From assembly GCA_946188165.1 (NCBI GenBank), contig CAMHTW010000013.1, positions 1 to 64,000 of the forward strand: a stretch of 64,000 bases of DNA, written 5' to 3'. The notes under the pieces are model-generated. The model saw only the letters and a list, made by a program, of their open reading frames with translations, was not told the DNA's origin and did no database searches. Made by a program: the position numbers and the translations under genes. Positions 26,579 through 34,924 of this stretch are shown piece by piece (position 1 is the first letter of the stretch; each line of letters opens with the position of its first letter). Origin of the DNA: an uncultured Prevotella sp. (GTDB taxonomy: Bacteria > Bacteroidota > Bacteroidia > Bacteroidales > Bacteroidaceae).

Positions 26579-27742
26579 TTAATTCATAATACCTTGCAAT
26601 ATCCAAGATGCCTTTACCTTCATACCAGCATTGCGGTCGAAGATTCCGAACTTCTCCGGACCACTGCCAAACGAGTTGTTATCCCAAATGAAAGTGGCAA
26701 TGCCGCGCTTTTTCGTCTCGCTGACGAGAAAACGACAGTAATAGGTCATGTTCTCGTGTATAACATCAGTCTGGCCAGACTTCTGACGGTCGGTAACACC
26801 CCACTCGCCCATGACGAGGCCAAGACCTTTGTCGCCCCAAGTGCTAACCACACGGTCAAAGAAAGTCGTCATAGTCTTCTCATCGCTGGGTGATGCCTCG
26901 CCTTTCTGCTTGTATGGTTCACCCCAATAGTTGAACTTACACTCACCGGCATAGTCCCAAGGCGTGTAATAATGGAACTCAACACTCATATAGTTGTTGC
27001 CATTACCATCAGCATCAGTAGGAACGACGAAGTCGCCATTATACAAGCCGAAATCAGGGTTACACACGTAGGTCTGCACGATAAGGTGACGCTTGCCATT
27101 GTTACCGCCGGTAGCACGTACCACATCGACAAACGTCTGGTTGTAAGAGTTCTGGACAGCCAGGTTCTCGGCCTCGGGCTTTCCCCAATTATCTTTAATG
27201 TGGACTTCGTTGGTTCCGGCAAAAGCCACACGATAGTCGTAGCTAGCAAACTCGCTGGCAATATTCAGCCACAGCAAAGCTAACTTTTGGTTGTTCTCCT
27301 CCTTATATTGATTGGTGGGACGACCCTCAAGCCACTTTTCGTGATGAGTATTGATAATTACCTTCAGGTCGTTTTGCAAGCACCAATTTACCACTTCCTT
27401 GATACGGGTCATCCACGCTTTATCAATACTCATAGCAGCAGGATTAGTAATGTGGCACTGCCAACGAATGGGGATACGAACAGCATTAAAACCAGCAGCC
27501 TTAATGGCCTTAATCGTCTTTTTGGTCACAACGGGATTGCCCCATGCCGTTTCAGCCTTAATACTGTTATCGGGCATACCGATCTGCATTGATTCACCAT
27601 CCTGGCCGGGTGCTGAGCACTCGAACTGGTTTCCTAAATTCCAACCTACCACACCAGCATTCCACTCTTTTGCCGTGGGCTGTGCCTGACTTGTTGTTGC
27701 TGCCATGAAGGCAAAAACAGATAATAAAGTTTTCAGTTTCAT
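26579..27742 (-). CDS. Secreted GH5 endo-beta-glucanase-type enzyme (paralogue)
   Basis: A 387-residue GH5 enzyme with a signal peptide (1-20). Motifs: VGWNLGNQFE (32-41), FNAVRIPIRW (85-94), INTHHEKW (130-137), acid/base E179 in AGTNEVH, nucleophile E313 in VMGEWGVTD. Much of the sequence is the same as the GH5 at 20190, so one arose from the other by duplication; unlike that copy it ends right after the barrel without a sorting-like tail. The ATG at 27742 is chosen because the upstream ATG would leave almost no leader after the -7 box. It is the first gene of a four-gene operon under operator C. Confidence 0.88.
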   Translation of the reverse strand: MKLKTLLSVFAFMAATTSQAQPTAKEWNAGVVGWNLGNQFECSAPGQDGESMQIGMPDNSIKAETAWGNPVVTKKTIKAIKAAGFNAVRIPIRWQCHITNPAAMSIDKAWMTRIKEVVNWCLQNDLKVIINTHHEKWLEGRPTNQYKEENNQKLALLWLNIASEFASYDYRVAFAGTNEVHIKDNWGKPEAENLAVQNSYNQTFVDVVRATGGNNGKRHLIVQTYVCNPDFGLYNGDFVVPTDADGNGNNYMSVEFHYYTPWDYAGECKFNYWGEPYKQKGEASPSDEKTMTTFFDRVVSTWGDKGLGLVMGEWGVTDRQKSGQTDVIHENMTYYCRFLVSETKKRGIATFIWDNNSFGSGPEKFGIFDRNAGMKVKASWILQGIMN

Positions 27743-27766
27743 CGTTTCAATTGTTTTTTCATTGTG

Positions 27767-27868
27767 CAAAATTAATATGCCCTATTATATTATAGGTCTA
27801 AAAGCATACAGAAAAGGTTTCATATTTAAAAGATGTCAGATTTAAAACCTTATTCTGATAGTTTTTAT
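27767..27868 (-). promoter_or_regulatory. Promoter and conserved operator C (GH5-GH5-phosphorylase-symporter operon)
   Basis: TAATTTTG (-7) at 27767-27774, an 18-bp spacer, then the element at 27793-27868. In gene orientation it contains AAAACTATCAGAA, CTGACA, AAACCTTTTCTGTATGC and ACCTA. It is the same length as operator A, and its position relative to the -7 box is identical in A, B and C. It sits just after the regulator's stop codon. Confidence 0.7.
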
Positions 27869-27875
27869 ACCAAAT

Positions 27876-30599
27876 TCAATGATACTTAGAGGGCGATACA
27901 CCAAAATACTTTTTGAACACAGTGCTGAAATACTTAGGATTATCGAAACCTGTCAGTGCTGCAACGTCAGTGACATTACGACCACTACGCAACATTGCGG
28001 AGGCACGTTCCAAACGGATGATGCGAATGAAATCTTGTGGCGACTTACCTGTATACGACTTCAGTTTGACATAGAACAGCGTACGGCTCATAGCCATCTC
28101 GCGACACAGGCTATCAATATTAAACTCGGAATCGCTCAGGTGCTCAACAATCAGACCAGTAGCCTTGTCAACAAAGTCCTTGACAACCTCCGTCGAATCG
28201 TTAGACGGCTCTTGGTCAGATATTGTCTCGGATTGCGTTTGTGTTTGCAAATGGTCAATGGTAAGACGCATATATTTCTCATGCAACTCATACACACGCC
28301 ATGCACCATAAAAAGCCAATAGAATCAGAGCTATATAGATACACCACATCCACCATGAGCTCCACCATGGGTGAGCAATGGTGATGGAAAGCGTTTGTTC
28401 ATCAATCACAACACCACTGGTACGGCTGATACACTGCAATGTTAACAGATGTTTGCCTGGCTCCAAACTAACAAAACGGATATACTGCTGGTCAGTGGGT
28501 AGGCTCATGTCACCATTATCGATACTATAGCGATAGGCAATATCGAAATGATTACGCATATTGACACTCTCAAACAAAAGGTCAAAAGTACGCTGGTCGT
28601 ACGACAGATGCAACTCGCCACGTTGTAGACGGTCATAGACTTGCTCAGTCTGCAATTTCTCCTGATCAACGGCACAAGTAACGCCATGAAGTGTGAGATG
28701 GGCGGTATAGTTGATGGACTGCACGTTCGCAGGATGCATAATAATGGCACCTGCCGTCGTACCAAAGATAATATCCCCGTCAGACAGATTCTGCGCCGCA
28801 CCTCGTGAATATTCCTGATTGAGACCGTAACAATAATTGACGTTAAAGACCTCATCAGGTTTGTCAGGAGATACAAACGCGAGACCGTCATCAGTAGCTA
28901 TCCAGATGCGGCCGTCACGACCTTTCACAAGACTACGCACATAGTTGGAGGGCAGGCCATGGGCTGTAGTAATCTGACGGCTTTCGTGCTTAGCCTGATG
29001 ATAAACATAGACACCACCGCCATCCGTAGCAATCCATAATTCCAAACCGGAAGCCAGCAGATGGGTCACAAAAGGATTAACATCCGTGACTCCGGAAGGA
29101 GAATAGTTCAATTCCTTAATAACATCATTACCAGGCGTAATCAACTTCAAACCGAAGGCCGTACCTACAGCAATCTGCCCAGTGGCAAGCTGTGTAATGG
29201 CCTGTACATCATGAACCGGATAGTATTGTATACCAGCAGACGACTTATACAGCAGGTCGCCATTGAGCGAACCAGCCCAATAGCCGCCGTCCTTGTCATA
29301 AAGCGTCGCATAGACATGATCGTCCTTCAGTGCACTATTGCCTGTCGTATAGATATGACGCACATTGGCATGACTGTCAATCTCGTAAATTCCTTTGCCA
29401 TAGGTTGAAACCTGTACGCCGCCATCCGGCATTCGTGTAGCCCCTAAGGCGACGACGCCCTGACAACTATGCTGCCACTGGCCTGTCTTTCTATTCAAGA
29501 TACTGATGCCGTTGTCAGTGCCCATCATCAAAAGGTCATCAGATAGCGGCATGACCATATTGACATGATCATTGAGCAGACTTTGCTGATTATTGGGAAC
29601 ATGATGATAAATGGCTGTTGTACTACCAATTGGCCGCGCAACATCTATACCGCCAGAATAAGTGCCTACAACGATATTCTTCCAAGAATCAACGGCAATA
29701 CAGTAGACACCATTACCATGCAACACACCACCAGACGTACTATTGGCATCAAACAATAACGAACACACGCCATGACCGTCACGACTCATCTGATAGACGC
29801 CCTCACCGTCAATACCAATCAGCATCGTCTCATCATCATAGGGACAAATGCTGCGGATAGGATTCTGGGGCTTGGCATCGCCTGTCAGACGTACAAACTC
29901 GTCAGTTGATACAGTGCCATTCTGACCAATAGCGACAAGGTGAAGACCATTCTCATAGCCGCCCAGCCATAAACGTCGCGACAGCACGTCGTAGTAGCCA
30001 CATTCAGTATTATATGGAAGCAAGCGACGACTTTGCTCATCGTAAAGGCCATCTCGAGCACAGAACAGAAGCCGATTATTCATCGGCACAATATTATTGA
30101 CATATGGTCCCTTAACAACCTGCTTTAAGGCATCATCCTGAAGCAAATAGACTCCGTCATGCATTGCTAAGTACAATTTCTTACCAACAACACGAATATC
30201 ATTCAGTGCTACATCATGACCCAATTTCTCAGGGATTCTGGTGACGAGATCAAAACAACCAGCCAACGGATTGAATCGATAAATACTACCACGGTTGTCA
30301 AAGGCATAAACAGCAGTAGAGTCAGTAGAAAGGCGGATGACGCGACCACCCATATGCGAAAAGGGTGTTTGCGCATCCAGAATATAGTTTTTAACTTTCA
30401 AACCATTATAGCGTCCTACGCCCGTCATCGACGACCACCAGACAGCACCCGATGATGTCTGACAAATGGAGAAGATACGCTGATTATCAAGTCCATTGGC
30501 TTTACTAAGATGAAAGAATGTAAAATCATCTACCTGTAATGCCTTTACAGGCAATACAGACAATAGTGTTGCTATGACTAATGTTATCAGTAGTCGCAT
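27876..30599 (-). CDS. Membrane-spanning AraC-type regulator with beta-propeller sensor, lacking kinase and receiver domains
   Basis: A 907-residue protein: signal peptide (1-20), a long periplasmic sensor of propeller repeats (about 25-680, with motifs such as WWSSMTGVGRYNG, YWAGSLNGD and IWIATDDGLAFV), a Y_Y_Y-like domain (about 680-745), one membrane segment (about 749-770), a 40-residue linker and a C-terminal AraC helix-turn-helix domain (811-907, ending FDNPKYFSTVFKKYFGVSPSKYH). This is the layout of a hybrid two-component sensor without the histidine kinase, ATPase and receiver parts, which usually bring the length to 1300-1400. It probably senses a glucan oligosaccharide and activates the three operator-bearing units. 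Its ATG overlaps the flavodiiron stop by one base (TAATG). Confidence 0.88.
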   Translation of the reverse strand: MRLLITLVIATLLSVLPVKALQVDDFTFFHLSKANGLDNQRIFSICQTSSGAVWWSSMTGVGRYNGLKVKNYILDAQTPFSHMGGRVIRLSTDSTAVYAFDNRGSIYRFNPLAGCFDLVTRIPEKLGHDVALNDIRVVGKKLYLAMHDGVYLLQDDALKQVVKGPYVNNIVPMNNRLLFCARDGLYDEQSRRLLPYNTECGYYDVLSRRLWLGGYENGLHLVAIGQNGTVSTDEFVRLTGDAKPQNPIRSICPYDDETMLIGIDGEGVYQMSRDGHGVCSLLFDANSTSGGVLHGNGVYCIAVDSWKNIVVGTYSGGIDVARPIGSTTAIYHHVPNNQQSLLNDHVNMVMPLSDDLLMMGTDNGISILNRKTGQWQHSCQGVVALGATRMPDGGVQVSTYGKGIYEIDSHANVRHIYTTGNSALKDDHVYATLYDKDGGYWAGSLNGDLLYKSSAGIQYYPVHDVQAITQLATGQIAVGTAFGLKLITPGNDVIKELNYSPSGVTDVNPFVTHLLASGLELWIATDGGGVYVYHQAKHESRQITTAHGLPSNYVRSLVKGRDGRIWIATDDGLAFVSPDKPDEVFNVNYCYGLNQEYSRGAAQNLSDGDIIFGTTAGAIIMHPANVQSINYTAHLTLHGVTCAVDQEKLQTEQVYDRLQRGELHLSYDQRTFDLLFESVNMRNHFDIAYRYSIDNGDMSLPTDQQYIRFVSLEPGKHLLTLQCISRTSGVVIDEQTLSITIAHPWWSSWWMWCIYIALILLAFYGAWRVYELHEKYMRLTIDHLQTQTQSETISDQEPSNDSTEVVKDFVDKATGLIVEHLSDSEFNIDSLCREMAMSRTLFYVKLKSYTGKSPQDFIRIIRLERASAMLRSGRNVTDVAALTGFDNPKYFSTVFKKYFGVSPSKYH

Positions 30600-31789
30600 T
30601 ACAAAGCCTGAGCAAACTGACGACCAAACTCAGTACATTCAAACAAAACAGACTGGTCGGGAACCCAGAGTTTTTGCAGCCCTTCGTTGACGAGAGCGAA
30701 ACCCGCCTCTTCCAATTTGGCACTAATCTGCTTGACAGCACCACCACCCCAGCCGTAAGATCCAAAGGCTGCTGCCTTTTTATTCTTGAACTTCAGTCCG
30801 CTGGCCATCTCAAGCAATCCAGCAATAGCAAACGAGTGACCATTGTTGATTGTTGGCGAACCGACGAGTACAGCCTTGGAACGCCACATCTCAGTGAGTG
30901 CGTCGTTCTTGTCGTCGCGATTGATGTTCATGATTATCACAGTTGTCTGAGGTGCCACGTCACGAATACCATCGGCAATAGCCTCCGCCATTTTACGTGT
31001 CGATTGCCACATGGTGTCGTAAACGATGGTAATCTGATCCTCCTGATAAGCATCTGACCACTGTTTGTATTTCTCGATAATCTGTGCGGGATTATCCTTC
31101 CAAATTGCGCCATGACTCGGACATATCAATTTGATAGGCAGATTCATCGCTTCAATCTGCGGAATCTTCTTGGCCACCATGGCACTGAACGGATTCAGGA
31201 TATTAGCATAATACTTTTCTGCTTCATACATCAGTTCAGCAGTACAGACACGGTCGTTATAAAGCGACTCCGTAGCAAAATGCTGTCCAAAGGCATCGTT
31301 TGAGAACATGATACCACCGTCGCCATCATAGTACGTCAGCATCGAGTCGGGCCAGTGCATCATCGTCATCTCGACGAAAGTCAATGTACCTTCGCCCAGT
31401 GACAGAGTGTCGCCTGTCTTCACATTTACGAAGTTCCAGTCCTGATGGTAGTGACCACGGATAATAGCCTCACCCTTCTTTGTGCAATAGATGGGTACGT
31501 TAGGGATTTCGCGCATCAACTCAGGCAGAGCGCCACTATGGTCTATCTCGTTGTGGTTCATGACGATATAGTCAATCTTCTGTAGGTCTATCTCCTGTTT
31601 CAGACGATTGACAAACTCCTTGTCGTAAGGCTGCCATACAGTGTCAATAAGCGCCACTTTCTGGTCGCGAACAAGATAGGAATTATAACTGGAACCACGA
31701 AATGTCGAGAGTTCATCACCATGAAAATGTGTCAGTTCCCAGTCGACTTTGCCGACCCAACTGACTTTGGGGGTAAGTTGTTTTGCCAT
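30599..31789 (-). CDS. fprA: Flavodiiron protein (oxygen/nitric oxide reductase)
   Basis: A 396-residue cytoplasmic A-type flavoprotein. The N-terminal metallo-beta-lactamase-like domain carries the di-iron ligands: H79, E81, D83 and H84 in NHNEIDHSG, then MMHWPDS, FSNDAFGQH and CPSHGAIW. The flavodoxin domain starts near residue 253 (ITIVYDTMWQSTRKMA, later FGSYGWGGGAVK). These enzymes reduce O2 to water or NO to N2O in anaerobes. The ATG at 31789 is only 20 bp from the 3' end of the tmRNA gene on the same strand, leaving no visible room for a separate promoter. The next gene, the regulator, overlaps by one base. Confidence 0.93.
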   Translation of the reverse strand: MAKQLTPKVSWVGKVDWELTHFHGDELSTFRGSSYNSYLVRDQKVALIDTVWQPYDKEFVNRLKQEIDLQKIDYIVMNHNEIDHSGALPELMREIPNVPIYCTKKGEAIIRGHYHQDWNFVNVKTGDTLSLGEGTLTFVEMTMMHWPDSMLTYYDGDGGIMFSNDAFGQHFATESLYNDRVCTAELMYEAEKYYANILNPFSAMVAKKIPQIEAMNLPIKLICPSHGAIWKDNPAQIIEKYKQWSDAYQEDQITIVYDTMWQSTRKMAEAIADGIRDVAPQTTVIIMNINRDDKNDALTEMWRSKAVLVGSPTINNGHSFAIAGLLEMASGLKFKNKKAAAFGSYGWGGGAVKQISAKLEEAGFALVNEGLQKLWVPDQSVLFECTEFGRQFAQAL

Positions 31790-31808
31790 TGTCTTAGTTA
31801 TTAATGAG

Positions 31809-32205
31809 TGGAGCTGGAGGGAATCGAACCCTCGTCCAAACAAGGAAACCATACGCTTTCTACATGCTTATTCCGGCCTTCATTTTCGTGATGCAACAAG
31901 ACCCGGACCACCAATTGCACCCTTATCTCCTAAGATTTCATCTGACAGTCGGAGCACCCGACAGACTATTTCCGATTTACCTGCACCGCTGAGTCCTCAG
32001 ATTCGGAACAACATCCTTGGAGCGATGTCTCGTTCTCTCACCTTGTAAGAGAATAAAGCCAGTAATCTACTGTACTTCGATTAGGCAGCGAGAGCGTAGT
32101 TGTTTTCGCCAATTAATTTTCTGACCGACGTGATTTAGGAGTCCACAGTCGTCACTCCGCATGCTTACGTACCATCTCATCTTGCTGTCAAATCCAGTCA
32201 ACCCC
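31809..32205 (-). ncRNA. ssrA: Transfer-messenger RNA (tmRNA)
   Basis: Rescues stalled ribosomes together with SmpB. The 5' end reads GGGGTTGACTGGATTTGACA and pairs with the 3' CAGCTCC; the T-arm GGTTCGATTCC is intact. The tag frame at 32084-32110 encodes GENNYALAA and ends with TAA at 32081-32083, a Bacteroidales-type tag. The 3' CCA does not appear to be encoded (the discriminator A is followed by CTC). It is about 397 nt long, a normal size. The 5' boundary is set by pairing of the acceptor stem. Confidence 0.95.
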
Positions 32206-32232
32206 AAGCATGATAATTGCACTTAGCGGCTG

Positions 32233-32240
32233 CAAAGATA
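32233..32240 (-). promoter_or_regulatory. ssrA: Promoter -7 box for tmRNA
   Basis: TATCTTTG on the minus strand, about 27 bp before the mature tmRNA 5' end, implying a short leader removed by RNase P. Confidence 0.6.
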
Positions 32241-32282
32241 CACATTTTTTAATAAAAACATACGTTTTTCCCAAAAAAGTTG

Positions 32283-32290
32283 TACTTTTG
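32283..32290 (+). promoter_or_regulatory. Promoter -7 box for the exopolysaccharide operon
   Basis: TACTTTTG, 60 bp before the ATG of the export protein gene and divergent from the tmRNA promoter. The -33 region has no clear TTTG. Confidence 0.55.
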
Positions 32291-32350
32291 CACAATATTT
32301 TGCGCTATGGCGTGTTTTTGTATATAAATAATTATGTACGCGTATTTAAA

Positions 32351-34879
32351 ATGAAACGATTATCTACCATTATAGCTTGTCTGGCTTTTGCTGTCACGAT
32401 AAGCTGGGCACAGTCGGGAATGACCGACGATCAGATTATGGATTATGTGATTGAGCAGAACGCCAAGGGCGCGTCGCGCCAGCAAATAGTCACACAGCTG
32501 ATGCAGCGCGGCGTCACCATCGACCAACTACGTCGCATACAGAAGAAATACCAGAAGCAAATCAAGAATGGTGCCCTTGGTGCCGAAGACATCACAGCTG
32601 GTTCGAAGGCAGTGAAGAGCCGTATGCGCGAAGCCAACGGCGAACAGCGTGAAGAACAGGTAAAGAAGGACAAGCAAAACGCATCACAGTTCCGTGTCAA
32701 AGATACCAAGAAATCGAATCAGATTCAGCGTCATACGTATGATGACGAAGACAAGGACTTTGTTGAGATGGACGAAGCCATTGACTTCATGATGCCTGAC
32801 TCCCTCAAATACGAATTAGAGAAGAAGAAGCCTGAAAAGCGCAAGATATTCGGTCACGATGTATTTAACAACAAGAATCTGACCTTCGAGAGTTCTATGA
32901 ACCTTGCCACGCCTCAGAATTACGTACTCGGTCCAGGCGATGCTGTAAACGTAGATATCTGGGGAGCATCACAGGAAAGTGTTACAGAGACCGTCTCTCC
33001 CGATGGCACCATTACCATCGAGGGTATTGGCGTCATCAAGTTGGGCGGACTCAGCGTCAGTCAGGCTAAAGCCAAACTCAAGCGCGTTTTAGGCCCACGC
33101 TATCAAGGTTCAAGTATTGAACTGACGCTGGGACAGACACGCACCATCACCGTCAGCGTCATGGGCGAGGTAAAAGTTCCAGGCACATACACCATGTCTG
33201 CCTTTGCCACCGTCTACAACGCCCTGTATATGGCCGGAGGCCCCAACGAAATCGGTACGCTGCGTAATGTCAAGGTTTACCGCAAGGGACGTTTGCTGTC
33301 GAACGTCGATGTCTACGACTTCCTGCTGAACGGCAAGCTCAGTGGCGATGTGCGTCTGCAGGACAACGACGTCATCACCGTCTCGCCATACGAGGCCTTG
33401 GTGAACATCACGGGTAAGGTAAAACGTCCGATGTACTACGAGATGAAGACCACCGAGAGTGCCGCTACGCTACTCCGCTATGCCGGAGGTTTCACGGGCG
33501 ATGCCTATACCAAGGCCATCCGCGTGAATCGCAAGGCAGGTGCAGGCTACTCGGTGTTCAGCATTGGCGAGTTTGACATGAGCGAGTTCAAACTAATGGA
33601 CGAAGACAGCGTCAGCGTCGACTCCACGCTAAACCGCTATCAGAACATGGTTGAAATCAGAGGTGCCGTGTTTCGTCCAGGCATGTATCAGGTAGGCGGC
33701 GAAATCAACACCGTCAAGGCATTGGTAGAAGCGGCAGCCGGCGTTACCGAGGATGCCATTTCTCAACATGCCGTGATGCATCGCGTAAAACCCGACCGTT
33801 CGCTTGAAATGATGAGCCTTGACATTCGAGGTATCTTGGAAGGCATCGTACCTGACGTACCGCTGCGCAACGAAGATGTCATCTACATAGCCAGCCGTCA
33901 GGAACGTAACGAGAAGAAGACGGTGACCATCAATGGCGAGGTAGCCTATCCAGGCGTCTACCGATATGCAGAAAACGAAACCGTCGAGGATCTGATTATT
34001 CAGGCTGGCGGTCCTACCGAAGCAGCATCGCTGGCAAAGGTTGACGTGGCACGCCGGGTCATAAACCCCAACTCAACGGAAGCCACTGACCAGATAGCCC
34101 AAAACTTCAGCTTCAAGCTCAATCCAGACTTCACCATATCCGAACAGCCCGACTTCACACTGATGCCGTTCGACGAAGTCTACGTACGCCGTTCACCCGA
34201 ATACAACGAACAGCAGAACGTCACCATCGAGGGCGAGGTACAGTTTGAAGGTATTTACGCCATGTCAAGCAAAGGACAGCGCCTTAGCGAGGTTATCAAG
34301 CAGGCTGGCGGACTGACCAATCGTGCCTACGCAGAAGGTACCAAGCTGATGCGCCAGATGACTCCGGAGGAGCGCGACATGATGGAAACCGTGCTACGTA
34401 CTGCTCAGCGCAACTCTGGCAAGGACTCCATTGACGTCAAGAAGTTGCTGACCAACGCCACCTACCCCGTAGGTATTGAATTGGAGAAAGCAATGAAGAA
34501 CCCTGGATCCGACGATGACCCAATACTTCGTGAAGGTGACCGTATTATAGTTCCCCGATATGACGGTACCGTCAAGATTAACGGTGAGGTGCTTTACCCC
34601 AATACCGTTTATTATAAAGAAGGCAAGAATACCGACTACTATATCAATCTGGCTGGCGGCACTACCTCAACTGGCAAGAAGTCGATGACTGTTATTATCT
34701 ATATGAATGGTATGGTGGCCCGTGCCGACCGCAAGCACAAGCCCCGTCCTGGCTGTCAGATTGTGGTTCCCACCAAGGCACGTCGTCGTGGTATGAGTCT
34801 GCCAGAGATTCTGAGCATCGGCTCAAGTACGGCGTCTATTGCCACCATGATTGCAACAATTGCTAACTTGACGAAGTAA
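32351..34879 (+). CDS. Polysaccharide export protein, Wza-like with SLBB domains
   Basis: An 842-residue outer-membrane export protein, longer than E. coli Wza (about 380) because of several SLBB domains. After the signal peptide (1-20, SWAQ) come a helical charged region (about 25-190), the Poly_export domain (NYVLGPGDAVNVDIWG, about 195-290) and then about five SLBB repeats, each with a pattern such as ITGKVKRPMYYEM, IRGAVFRPGMYQV, INGEVAYPGVYRY and IEGEVQFEGIYAM. A C-terminal hydrophobic segment ends it. The longer upstream frame runs through the promoter, so I start at 32351. It heads the exopolysaccharide operon. No lipobox cysteine is seen, unlike classical Wza. Confidence 0.92.
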   Translation: MKRLSTIIACLAFAVTISWAQSGMTDDQIMDYVIEQNAKGASRQQIVTQLMQRGVTIDQLRRIQKKYQKQIKNGALGAEDITAGSKAVKSRMREANGEQREEQVKKDKQNASQFRVKDTKKSNQIQRHTYDDEDKDFVEMDEAIDFMMPDSLKYELEKKKPEKRKIFGHDVFNNKNLTFESSMNLATPQNYVLGPGDAVNVDIWGASQESVTETVSPDGTITIEGIGVIKLGGLSVSQAKAKLKRVLGPRYQGSSIELTLGQTRTITVSVMGEVKVPGTYTMSAFATVYNALYMAGGPNEIGTLRNVKVYRKGRLLSNVDVYDFLLNGKLSGDVRLQDNDVITVSPYEALVNITGKVKRPMYYEMKTTESAATLLRYAGGFTGDAYTKAIRVNRKAGAGYSVFSIGEFDMSEFKLMDEDSVSVDSTLNRYQNMVEIRGAVFRPGMYQVGGEINTVKALVEAAAGVTEDAISQHAVMHRVKPDRSLEMMSLDIRGILEGIVPDVPLRNEDVIYIASRQERNEKKTVTINGEVAYPGVYRYAENETVEDLIIQAGGPTEAASLAKVDVARRVINPNSTEATDQIAQNFSFKLNPDFTISEQPDFTLMPFDEVYVRRSPEYNEQQNVTIEGEVQFEGIYAMSSKGQRLSEVIKQAGGLTNRAYAEGTKLMRQMTPEERDMMETVLRTAQRNSGKDSIDVKKLLTNATYPVGIELEKAMKNPGSDDDPILREGDRIIVPRYDGTVKINGEVLYPNTVYYKEGKNTDYYINLAGGTTSTGKKSMTVIIYMNGMVARADRKHKPRPGCQIVVPTKARRRGMSLPEILSIGSSTASIATMIATIANLTK

Positions 34880-34924
34880 GATGGATGATGTAAGATGGAT
34901 GATGTAAGATGTAAGAAGTTATGG
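34876..34924 (+). repeat. Heptad array filling the gap between the export and chain-length genes
   Basis: Seven 7-bp units (GTAAGAT, GGATGAT, GTAAGAT, GGATGAT, GTAAGAT, GTAAGAA, GTTATGG). The stop codon of the first gene and the start codon of the next are both inside the array. Confidence 0.75.

Noticed and set aside
31790..31900. Search for a separate flavodiiron promoter between tmRNA and fprA
   Set aside because: No TAnnTTTG was found in the 20-bp gap or in the last 100 bp of the tmRNA gene, so none is annotated.
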